From positions 1 through 8,798 of the forward strand of contig CALGFH010000277.1 in assembly GCA_937881255.1 (NCBI GenBank): 8,798 bases of DNA. Direction: 5' to 3'. The DNA is from an uncultured Actinomycetes bacterium (GTDB lineage: Bacteria; Actinomycetota; CALGFH01). A model generated the notes under the pieces. That model was not told the DNA's origin, made no database searches, and saw nothing but the letters and a program-made list of their open reading frames with translations. The translations under genes were made by a program, and so were the position numbers. Within the stretch, counting starts at the first letter, position 1; each line of letters opens with the position of its first letter. Positions 1-5,515 of this stretch are shown in pieces.

Positions 1-35
1 TTTCTGCGTCCGCCCACCCCAGGAGGTGCGCTGCC

Positions 36-380
36 ATGAGCCGACGGCACTGTTTCCTGCTGCGCGTCCGCCCCGACCGCCTGGACGAGTACCGGCGGCG
101 CCACCAGCAGGTCTGGCCGGAGATGCTGCGGGCCCTGGCCGAGACGGGCTGGCGGAACTACAGCCTGTTCCTGCGCGGCGACGGCCTCCTGGTCGGCTAC
201 GTCGAGGCCGATGACCTGCAGGCTTCGCTCGACGCCATGGCCAGGACCGACGTCAACGCCCGCTGGCAGGCCGAGATGGCCCCGTTCTTCGTCGGCCTGG
301 AGGGCGGCGGCCCGGACGAGGGCCTGGTCCTGCTCCAGGAGGTCTTCCATCTCGAGGACCAACTTCCCGGAAATTCCTGA
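36..380 (+). CDS. rhaM: L-rhamnose mutarotase
   Basis: Small (114 aa) cytoplasmic protein of the RhaM/RhaU mutarotase family, which interconverts the alpha and beta anomers of L-rhamnose so that the right anomer reaches the isomerase. The family pattern is clear: EYRRRH at residues 18-23, WPEM at 27-30, NYSLFL at 41-46, TDVNARW at 71-77 and a C-terminal LLQEVFHLE. Tyr19 and His23 correspond to the active-site Tyr18 and His22 of E. coli RhaM. The paired Trp of E. coli (WW) is W77-Q78 here. The protein is slightly longer than the 104-residue E. coli enzyme because of a short C-terminal tail. The ATG at 36 is supported by AGGAGG at 21-26, 9 bases upstream. Only 35 bases lie upstream in the window, so I cannot tell whether rhaM starts a transcript or ends an upstream operon. 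A 130-base gap with a likely new promoter separates it from the regulator gene. Confidence 0.93.
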   Translation: MSRRHCFLLRVRPDRLDEYRRRHQQVWPEMLRALAETGWRNYSLFLRGDGLLVGYVEADDLQASLDAMARTDVNARWQAEMAPFFVGLEGGGPDEGLVLLQEVFHLEDQLPGNS

Positions 381-381
381 A

Positions 382-400
382 CGAAAGCGCGGCGCTTTCG
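382..400. repeat. 19-nt perfect palindrome, candidate operator
   Basis: Two 9-base arms (CGAAAGCGC at 382-390 and GCGCTTTCG at 392-400) surround a single central G. It begins two bases after the rhaM stop. A third, imperfect half-site GAAAAGC (402-408) follows the right arm, so GAAAG/CTTTC half-sites alternate three times. Perfect symmetry in non-coding DNA upstream of a regulator gene suggests a protein-binding site. As RNA it could form an 8-bp stem with a CGG loop, but no T-run follows, so a classical terminator for rhaM is less likely. Confidence 0.5.
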
Positions 401-437
401 AGAAAAGCACGTCCGATGGCCTCTTCTCCCCCCTCCA

Positions 438-467
438 TTGACGTGCCCGTAAAACCCCATTTACGTT
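438..467 (+). promoter_or_regulatory. Putative sigma70-type promoter of deoR-rhaB-rhaSTPQ-rhaD
   Basis: TTGACG at 438-443 is close to the -35 consensus, and TACGTT at 462-467 fits the loose actinobacterial -10 pattern TANNNT with an 18-base spacer. Transcription would begin near 474, giving a leader of roughly 35 bases before the ATG at 511. The only other stretches without genes in the window are under 90 bases and show no comparable boxes, so this is the best candidate to drive the whole downstream unit. The assignment rests on box matches and position only. Confidence 0.5.
448..465. promoter_or_regulatory. Inverted repeat CGTAAA-N6-TTTACG inside the promoter
   Basis: Perfect 6-base arms (448-453 and 460-465) lie between the proposed -35 box and the first half of the -10 box. 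A repressor bound here would block RNA polymerase. The adjacent DeoR-family protein is the obvious candidate ligand, since such regulators commonly repress their own operon and are released by a phosphorylated or free sugar. The arms CGTAAA resemble the arms CGAAAG of the palindrome at 382-400, whose centre is about 65 bases upstream. Confidence 0.45.
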
Positions 468-484
468 GCGGTTGCGTGAACCGC
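468..484. promoter_or_regulatory. Inverted repeat GCGGTT-N5-AACCGC near the start of transcription
   Basis: A third dyad with perfect 6-base arms (468-473 and 479-484), abutting the proposed -10 box and covering the expected transcription start. The left arm is part of a tandem GTTGCG-GTTGCG repeat (465-476). It could be a second operator or an alternative arrangement of repressor half-sites. In GC-rich DNA a 6-base dyad can arise by chance, so support is modest. Confidence 0.3.
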
Positions 485-510
485 GCACCCACCCCCTGTG
501 AGGTCGCCCG

Positions 511-1293
511 ATGCCGGGTAGTAGCGAACGCGATCGCCATCACGAGGTCATGCGCCTGCTCGAGGACGCCGGCCGCGTAAGCGTTCCCGAGCTCGCGGAG
601 CGGTTCGGGGTTTCGGTCGTGACGATCCGAAAGGACCTGGAGCGGCTCGAGCGGCGACGCCTGCTCCGCAGGGTCCGTGGCGGCGCCGTCCCGGCGCCCT
701 CGCCCGACGAGGGGTCGTTCGAGCTCCGGCTGCACATGCACACCGCCCAGAAGCTCGCCGTCGCCCGCGAGGCCGCCCGCATGGTCCGCGACGGCGACGC
801 GATCGCGGTCGACGGCAGCACCACCTGCTACTACCTGATCAAGGAGCTGCGCGACCGGCGCGGCCTGGTCGTGGTCACCAACGGGCTGCCCGCGGCCGAG
901 GCGCTGGTCGAGTCGGACGCCACCGTGGTCATGCCCGGGGGCACGCTGCGGCGGTCGTCCTGGGCGCTGGTCGGCGACATGGGCGCCACCCTGGCCGGCC
1001 GCGGCCGCCTGACCTACGGCTTCTTCGGGCTGCGGGCGTTGTCGCCGGAGCTCGGCCTGCTCGACCTGTCCCCTGACGAGACCGCGGTCAAGCGGCGGCT
1101 GGTGTCGATCAGCAGCGCCGTCTACGGGCTGTTCGACTCCAGCAAGGTCGGCCGGTTCGCGCTGCACCCGTTCGTCGAGACCGCCGGCGTCACCGGCCTG
1201 ATCTGTGACGACGGCGTGCCGGACGACGAGGTCCTGGCCTGGAAGCAGGCCGGGGTCCCGGTCCAGCGGGTCCCGGTGGAGCCGGAGCGATGA
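511..1293 (+). CDS. DeoR-family transcriptional regulator of rhamnose genes
   Basis: A 260-residue cytoplasmic repressor-type regulator. Residues 8-58 form the N-terminal winged helix-turn-helix typical of the DeoR family (ELAERFGVSVVTIRKDLERL, then RRVRGGAV). Residues 75-240 form the sugar-phosphate-sensing DeoRC domain: DGSTT at 101-105, VTNG at 122-125, PGGTLRR at 142-148, SPDETAVK at 187-194 and DSSKVG at 209-214 are the usual ligand-pocket signatures. GAGG at 500-503 sits 7 bases before the ATG. Its stop overlaps the rhaB start (ATGA at 1290-1293), which points to cotranscription and translational coupling. The role is probably rhamnose-responsive repression, like the DeoR-type RhaR of rhizobial rhamnose loci. 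The ligand cannot be read from sequence; L-rhamnulose or its 1-phosphate would suit the pathway. Three dyads just upstream suggest autoregulation. Confidence 0.88.
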   Translation: MPGSSERDRHHEVMRLLEDAGRVSVPELAERFGVSVVTIRKDLERLERRRLLRRVRGGAVPAPSPDEGSFELRLHMHTAQKLAVAREAARMVRDGDAIAVDGSTTCYYLIKELRDRRGLVVVTNGLPAAEALVESDATVVMPGGTLRRSSWALVGDMGATLAGRGRLTYGFFGLRALSPELGLLDLSPDETAVKRRLVSISSAVYGLFDSSKVGRFALHPFVETAGVTGLICDDGVPDDEVLAWKQAGVPVQRVPVEPER

Positions 1294-2777
1294 CCGCCCG
1301 CAACGTGGTCGCCGTCGACCTCGGCGCGGAGAGCGGCCGGGTCGTGCTCGGGCGCTTCGACGGCTCCAGGGTCGCCCTCGAGGAGGTCCACCGCTTCCCC
1401 ACCCCGCCCCGCCAGCACGCCGGCCGTCTCCGCTGGGACCTGGGCGGCCTGTGGTCGCAGATCCAGCAGGGCCTGGCCGCCGCGGGCGCGGCCGCGGGCC
1501 GGGTCGACGCCGTCGGGGTCGACGCCTGGGGGGTGGACTACGGGCTGCTCGACCGCGACGGACGGCCGCTCGGCGACCCGGTCAGCTATCGCGACCCGCG
1601 CACCAGGGGCCTGCTCGAGGAGGCGATCGGCCGGGTGGGCCGGGAACGGCTCTACCTGGCCAGCGGCATCCAGCTGATCGAGATCAACACGATCTTCCAG
1701 CTGATGGCCGAGGCCCGGGAGGGGTCGCTGGAGCGGGCCGACCGGCTGCTGCTGATCCCCGACCTGTTCCACCACCGGCTGTCCGGCGCGGCGGTGGCCG
1801 AGTACACGGTGGCCAGCACGACCGGCGCCTACGACATGGCGTCCGGCCGCTGGGCCGTCGGCCTGCTGGAGGAGCTGGGCGTCCCCACCCACCTGCTGCC
1901 CGAGGTGGTGGACGCCGGCACCGACCTCGGGCCGGTCCGGCCCGAGCTTCCCGGGTTCGCGGCCGCCAAGGTGATCGCCCCGCCGAGCCACGACACGGCC
2001 AGCGCCGTCGTGGGGGCGCCCCTCAGCGGCCCCGACGCCGCCTACATCTCCTCCGGCACCTGGTCGCTGGTCGGCGTCGAGACCAGGGAGCCGGTGATCG
2101 ACGAGACGGCCATGGCGGCCAACCTGACCAACGAGGGCGGCGCGTTCGGGACCATCCGGCTGCTGCGCAACAGCTCCGGCCTGTGGCTCCTCCAGGAGAG
2201 CCGGCGCCAGTGGGCCCGGGAGGGCCGCGACTACAGCTACGACGAGCTGGTCCGGCTGGCCGGCTCCGCCCCGCCCGGGGTCAGCGTCGTCAACGGCGAC
2301 CACCCCGAGTTCGCCGCTCCCGGCGACGTGCCGGCCCGGATCCGGGCCTACTGCGCCCGGACCGGCCAGCCGGTGCCGGAGGACGAGGCCGCCCTGGTCC
2401 GCTGCGTGCTGGACAGCCTGGCCCTCGGCTACCGGCGGACGGTCGACGACCTGGCGGCGGTCACCGGCCGCCCGGCCACGGCGGTGCACATCGTCGGCGG
2501 AGGCTCCCGCAACGAGCTGCTCAACCAGGCGGTCGCCGACGTCACCGGCCTGCCGGTCGTCGCCGGGCCGGTCGAGGCGACGGCCCTCGGCAACCTGCTC
2601 GTCCAGCTGATCGCGCTGGGCGACGTGCAGGACCTGTCCCAGGCACGCGAGGTGGTCCGGGAAGGCGCCGGGCCGGAGATCCGGCGGGTCGAGCCGTCCG
2701 GTGCCGACCGGCTGGCCCAGCGGTACGGCCGCTACCGGGAGCTGGTGGCGGCCGACCAGGTCGAGGTCGGCGTCTGA
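1290..2777 (+). CDS. rhaB: Rhamnulokinase
   Basis: Cytoplasmic FGGY-family carbohydrate kinase (495 aa, the usual length) that phosphorylates L-rhamnulose to L-rhamnulose-1-phosphate with ATP. Both FGGY lobes are intact. The N-terminal lobe carries DLGAESGR (10-17), DAWGVDYGLLD (78-88) and YRDPRT (100-105), all strongly rhamnulokinase-like. SHDTASAV places the likely catalytic base at Asp235, and SSGTWSLVGVE (254-264) is the phosphate-binding strand-turn. GGGSRN (403-408) followed by PVEATALGN forms the nucleotide end of the C-terminal lobe. Cys355 and Cys372 have the spacing of the Cys353/Cys370 pair I recall in E. coli RhaB. The ATG at 1290 overlaps the regulator's stop; GGTGGAG at 1275-1281 is a suitable ribosome site. 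In Rhizobium leguminosarum the rhamnose kinase RhaK is also required for transport by the rhaSTPQ system, so its place directly before this transporter may be functional. Other FGGY substrates are possible but unlikely here. Confidence 0.93.
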   Translation: MTARNVVAVDLGAESGRVVLGRFDGSRVALEEVHRFPTPPRQHAGRLRWDLGGLWSQIQQGLAAAGAAAGRVDAVGVDAWGVDYGLLDRDGRPLGDPVSYRDPRTRGLLEEAIGRVGRERLYLASGIQLIEINTIFQLMAEAREGSLERADRLLLIPDLFHHRLSGAAVAEYTVASTTGAYDMASGRWAVGLLEELGVPTHLLPEVVDAGTDLGPVRPELPGFAAAKVIAPPSHDTASAVVGAPLSGPDAAYISSGTWSLVGVETREPVIDETAMAANLTNEGGAFGTIRLLRNSSGLWLLQESRRQWAREGRDYSYDELVRLAGSAPPGVSVVNGDHPEFAAPGDVPARIRAYCARTGQPVPEDEAALVRCVLDSLALGYRRTVDDLAAVTGRPATAVHIVGGGSRNELLNQAVADVTGLPVVAGPVEATALGNLLVQLIALGDVQDLSQAREVVREGAGPEIRRVEPSGADRLAQRYGRYRELVAADQVEVGV

Positions 2778-2790
2778 CGCGGAGAGGGAG

Positions 2791-2850
2791 GTGCACGACC
2801 AGGCAGCCGGTCAGCAGATGCAGTCAGAGGCAGAAAGGTGGGCCCTATGA
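2791..2850 (+). CDS. Possible 19-codon leader ORF overlapping the rhaS start
   Basis: A GTG at 2791 opens a 19-codon frame ending at TGA 2848-2850, so it overlaps the rhaS ATG at 2847 in an ATGA arrangement. A purine-rich stretch at 2781-2790 (GGAGAGGGAG) precedes it, but the closest anti-Shine-Dalgarno match touches the start codon, and only GGAG at 2781-2784 has sensible spacing. The peptide has no recognisable motif. It could couple translation to rhaS or be a chance frame in a 69-base gap. Confidence 0.2.
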   Translation: MHDQAAGQQMQSEAERWAL

Positions 2851-3875
2851 GGTCGAAGCTGGTCGCCAGGCCGTTCCTGGTGTTGATGGTGTGTGCAGCG
2901 CTGGCGTTGGTCGGCTGCAGCAAGAAGGAAGAGGGAGGCTCGGCGGCCGGCGGCGGCAGTGCCGAGACCGTCAGTGTGGCCTTCGTTCCCAAGATCCAGG
3001 GCGTGCCCTACTTCGAGGCCATGAACACCGGTGGGAAGCAGGCCGCCCAGGACCTGGGGCTGGAGTGGATCTACAAGGGCCCGACCACGGCCGACCCGGG
3101 CGCCCAGACCGACATCGTCAAGTCGCTCATCCAGCAGAAGGTCGACGTGCTGGTGGTCGCCCCCAACGACCCCGACTCGATGGCCCCCATCCTGGCCGAC
3201 GCCAAGTCCAAGGGCATCCGGGTCATGACCTCCGACACCGACGCCCCCAACTCGGTCCGGGAGCTGTTCGTCAACCAGGCGACCGCCGAGGGCATCGGGC
3301 AGGGCCTGACCGACGCGCTGCTCGAGGAGGCGGGATCCGACGCCCAGTACGCGATCGTCTCCTGCGGGCAGACCGCGGCCAACCTGAACTCCTGGATCGA
3401 GGTCCAGAAGGCCTACACCGCCGAGAAGTACCCCAACGCCAAGATCGTCGACATCGTCTACGCCGGTGAGGACGAGGCCAAGGCGGTCGCCATGGCCAAG
3501 GACCTGATGAACGCCAACCCCAACATCAAGGGCCTGGTCGGCGAGTGCACCTCCTCGGCCCCCGGCGTGGCCAAGGCGGTCAAGGAGGCCGGCAAGATCG
3601 GCAAGGTGTTCACCGTCGGGCTGGGGACCCCGCAGGCGATGAAGCCCTACCTGGATGACGGCTCCTCGAGCGCGGCCATCCTCTGGGACGTCGAGCAGCT
3701 CGGCTACCTGACCGCCTGGTCGGCCAAGCAGCTCTACGACAACAAGGAGCTCCAGGCCACCAACCAGGTCAACGACAAGCTGACCGCGGTGGAGTACTTC
3801 CCGGAGGACAAGATGGTCCTGCTCGGGCCGCCGCTGCGGATCACCAAGGACATCGTCAGCCAGTTCAGCTACTGA
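2847..3875 (+). CDS. rhaS: Rhamnose ABC transporter substrate-binding lipoprotein
   Basis: A 342-residue periplasmic-binding-type protein (Peripla_BP_4, ribose/AI-2/rhamnose binding class) that captures the sugar outside the membrane and delivers it to RhaP/RhaQ. Residues 1-23 are a lipoprotein signal peptide: MRSK, a hydrophobic run 9-22, then lipobox LVGC with Cys24 as the lipidation site, followed by a Gly/Ser/Glu-rich tether to about residue 40. The mature domain begins VSVAFVPKIQGVPYFEAMNT (42-61). TADPGAQTDI (81-90) and VLVVAPNDPDSM (101-112) mark lobe I, TSDTDAP (128-134) the first hinge crossing, and GECTSSAPG (232-240), VGLGTP (257-262) and ILWDVEQLGYL (278-288) lobe II and the return. 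The ATG at 2847 is preferred because AAAGG (2834-2838) gives 8-base spacing and a clean signal peptide. An in-frame GTG at 2838 would add only three residues. A strong RNA hairpin follows the gene. No member of the sequence proves rhamnose specificity; operon context does most of that work. Confidence 0.92.
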   Translation: MRSKLVARPFLVLMVCAALALVGCSKKEEGGSAAGGGSAETVSVAFVPKIQGVPYFEAMNTGGKQAAQDLGLEWIYKGPTTADPGAQTDIVKSLIQQKVDVLVVAPNDPDSMAPILADAKSKGIRVMTSDTDAPNSVRELFVNQATAEGIGQGLTDALLEEAGSDAQYAIVSCGQTAANLNSWIEVQKAYTAEKYPNAKIVDIVYAGEDEAKAVAMAKDLMNANPNIKGLVGECTSSAPGVAKAVKEAGKIGKVFTVGLGTPQAMKPYLDDGSSSAAILWDVEQLGYLTAWSAKQLYDNKELQATNQVNDKLTAVEYFPEDKMVLLGPPLRITKDIVSQFSY

Positions 3876-3883
3876 GGCAGCCC

Positions 3884-3934
3884 GCCGGCGCCCGTGGCCA
3901 TCGGGGAACTCCCCCGGTGGTCACGGGCGGCGGC
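3884..3934 (+). promoter_or_regulatory. Long intercistronic RNA hairpin between rhaS and rhaT
   Basis: Bases 3889-3906 pair with 3912-3929 as an uninterrupted 18-bp stem (two positions as G-U: 3897/3921 and 3901/3917) closed by the 5-base loop AACTC. After a single G-G mismatch (3888/3930), four more pairs (3884-3887 with 3931-3934) extend it to 22 bp. It starts 8 bases after the rhaS stop and ends 7 bases before the rhaT ribosome site. There is no T-run, so full termination is not expected. Similar hairpins downstream of binding-protein genes protect the upstream mRNA from 3' exonucleases or cause partial termination, giving more binding protein than ATPase and permease. Confidence 0.6.
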
Positions 3935-3941
3935 AGCGCCC

Positions 3942-3950
3942 GAGGTGGGG
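3942..3950 (+). promoter_or_regulatory. Ribosome-binding site that fixes the rhaT start
   Basis: GAGGTGGGG at 3942-3950 lies 5 bases before GTG at 3956 (the GAGGTG core is 8 bases away). The alternative upstream in-frame GTG at 3917 is buried in the right arm of the hairpin, has no comparable site, and would add a non-conserved Gly-rich extension. Confidence 0.7.
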
Positions 3951-3955
3951 AAGCC

Positions 3956-5515
3956 GTGACCGAATCCGAGGTGCTCCTGCGCCTGACCGGCATCCGCAAG
4001 CGCTACGGCGGCGTCCAGGCGCTGCGCGGTGTCGACTTCGACGTCCGTTCCGGGGAGGTGCACGCGCTGGTCGGCGAGAACGGCGCGGGCAAGTCCACCC
4101 TGATCAAGATCATCTCCGGCGCCGAGACCGCCGACGAGGGCACGGTCGAGATGGCCGGGCAGCGCCTCAGCGGGAACACCTCGGCCGCCCTCGACGCCGG
4201 CATCGCCACCGTCTACCAGGAGCCGCAGCTGTTCGGCGAGCTGTCGGTGGCCGAGAACATCTTCATCGGCCGCGAGCTGACCAGGGGCCCGCTGGTCGAC
4301 CTGCCCACCCAGCGGGCCAAGGTGGACGAGCTGCTGGACCGGCTCGGCCTGGACCGCACCCTGGCCGACGTCCGGGTCGCCGACATCCCCGTCGGCGAGC
4401 AGCAGCTGGTCTCGATCGCCAAGGCCTTCTCCCACGACCCGAAGATCCTGATCCTCGACGAGCCGAGCGCGATCCTCACCGACCGCGAGATCGACACCCT
4501 GTTCCAGGTGGTCAAGGGGCTGCGCGAGCACGGCGTGGGGATCATCTACATCAGCCACCGCCTCGACGAGCTGTCGGTGATCGCCGACCGGGTGACCGTG
4601 CTCCGCGACGGCGAGAAGGTCGCCGCCCACCCGATGCGCGAGGTCACCATCAGAAGAATTGTCGAGCTCATGGTCGGGCACGTGCCCGCCGGCCCACCGG
4701 CCGGCCACCGGGTGGCCGCCGACGTCGAGCCGGCCCTCGAGGTCAGCGGCCTCGGCCGCCGCGGCCGCTTCCAGGACGTCAGCCTGGCCGTGCGGCCCAG
4801 CGAGGTCGTGGCCGTCTACGGGCTGATCGGCTCGGGCACGGGCCCGCTGGCCCGCGCGCTCTACGGGATCGACCCCGCCGACAGCGGGACCATCACGATC
4901 AACGGCCAGCCGGTCAGCCTGCCGACGCCCCAGGCCGCCGCCCGGACCGGCATCGCCCTGCTCCCCGGCAACCGCAAGGCCCAGGGCGTGTTCGGGATCA
5001 AGAGCATCGCCTTCAACATCTCGGTCGCCCATCTCCACCTGCTCCGGCGGCTCCGGCTCTGGGTCGACCGCCGCCGCGAGCAGCAGGTCGCGACCGACTT
5101 CATCAAGCGGATCGCCATCAAGGCGCCGGGCCCGCACACCCCCGTCAACGCCCTGTCCGGCGGCAACCAGCAGAAGGTCGTGCTGGCCCGGCAGCTGGTC
5201 GAGCGCCCCGGGGTGCTGGTCCTCGAGGAGCCCACCCAGGGCGTCGACGTCGGCGCCAAGGAGGAGATCCACAAGCAGATCCTCGCCCTGGCCGACCAGG
5301 GCACGGCCGTCCTGGTCGTCTCCTCGGACCTGCTGGAGGTGCTGGAGCTGGCCGACAGGGTGCTGGTCGTCCGGGCAGGGTCGATCGTGGCCTCCTTCGG
5401 CCGCGGCGCCTCCCAGGCCGACGTGCTGGCCGCCGCCGCCGGCGACGAGTCCGGTGAGGGCACCACGCTGGACGCGGCCCGCGCCGCCGTCTCCCAGGAG
5501 GTGGAGTCCAGATGA
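3956..5515 (+). CDS. rhaT: Rhamnose ABC transporter, double ATP-binding subunit
   Basis: A 519-residue cytoplasmic ATPase with two fused ABC domains, as in RbsA/MglA-type sugar importers, powering the RhaP/RhaQ permease. Domain 1 (about 6-240): Walker A GENGAGKST (40-48), Q-loop Gln88, signature-position VGEQQ (146-150), Walker B ILILDEP (164-170) and switch His201. Domain 2 (about 260-500): the Walker A position reads GLIGSGTGPL (289-298) without the GKS/T lysine, the RbsA-type LPGNRKAQG follows (336-344), the signature is canonical LSGGNQQK (400-407), and the Walker B reads VLVLEEP (420-426) with Glu424 where Asp is usual. Thus the Walker A and B of domain 1 facing the LSGG of domain 2 form one competent ATP site, and the opposite site is degenerate, as is common in this subfamily. 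AGA-AGA-ATT codons 233-235 are rare for this DNA and fall at the domain 1/linker boundary. The stop overlaps the rhaP ATG. The in-frame GTG at 3917 was rejected as start. Confidence 0.92.
   Translation: MTESEVLLRLTGIRKRYGGVQALRGVDFDVRSGEVHALVGENGAGKSTLIKIISGAETADEGTVEMAGQRLSGNTSAALDAGIATVYQEPQLFGELSVAENIFIGRELTRGPLVDLPTQRAKVDELLDRLGLDRTLADVRVADIPVGEQQLVSIAKAFSHDPKILILDEPSAILTDREIDTLFQVVKGLREHGVGIIYISHRLDELSVIADRVTVLRDGEKVAAHPMREVTIRRIVELMVGHVPAGPPAGHRVAADVEPALEVSGLGRRGRFQDVSLAVRPSEVVAVYGLIGSGTGPLARALYGIDPADSGTITINGQPVSLPTPQAAARTGIALLPGNRKAQGVFGIKSIAFNISVAHLHLLRRLRLWVDRRREQQVATDFIKRIAIKAPGPHTPVNALSGGNQQKVVLARQLVERPGVLVLEEPTQGVDVGAKEEIHKQILALADQGTAVLVVSSDLLEVLELADRVLVVRAGSIVASFGRGASQADVLAAAAGDESGEGTTLDAARAAVSQEVESR

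Noticed and set aside
368..376. GGAAATTCC palindrome at the end of rhaM
   Set aside because: Only 4-base arms around one base and within the coding sequence up to the stop; too short to distinguish from chance.
382..410. Palindrome after rhaM as an intrinsic terminator
   Set aside because: The stem is short with a 3-base loop and is followed by AGAAAAGC, not a T-run. Some actinobacterial terminators lack T-runs, so the possibility is not closed, but the perfect symmetry suits an operator better.
2838..2846. GTG at 2838 as the rhaS start
   Set aside because: It adds only three residues before the signal peptide. GAGG at 2827-2830 could serve it, so it is not impossible, but ATG 2847 with AAAGG at 8-base spacing is simpler.
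1205..3469. A 754-codon open frame on the + strand spanning rhaB and half of rhaS
   Set aside because: It is out of frame with two clearly conserved genes and translates to an Arg/Gly/Pro-rich low-complexity sequence, the usual shadow in very GC-rich DNA. It crosses the rhaB stop and rhaS start without any domain.
3917..3955. Upstream GTG start for rhaT adding 13 residues
   Set aside because: The codon is inside the right arm of the long hairpin, has no ribosome site, and the extra residues are Gly-rich and not part of the ABC fold. GTG 3956 has a strong site.
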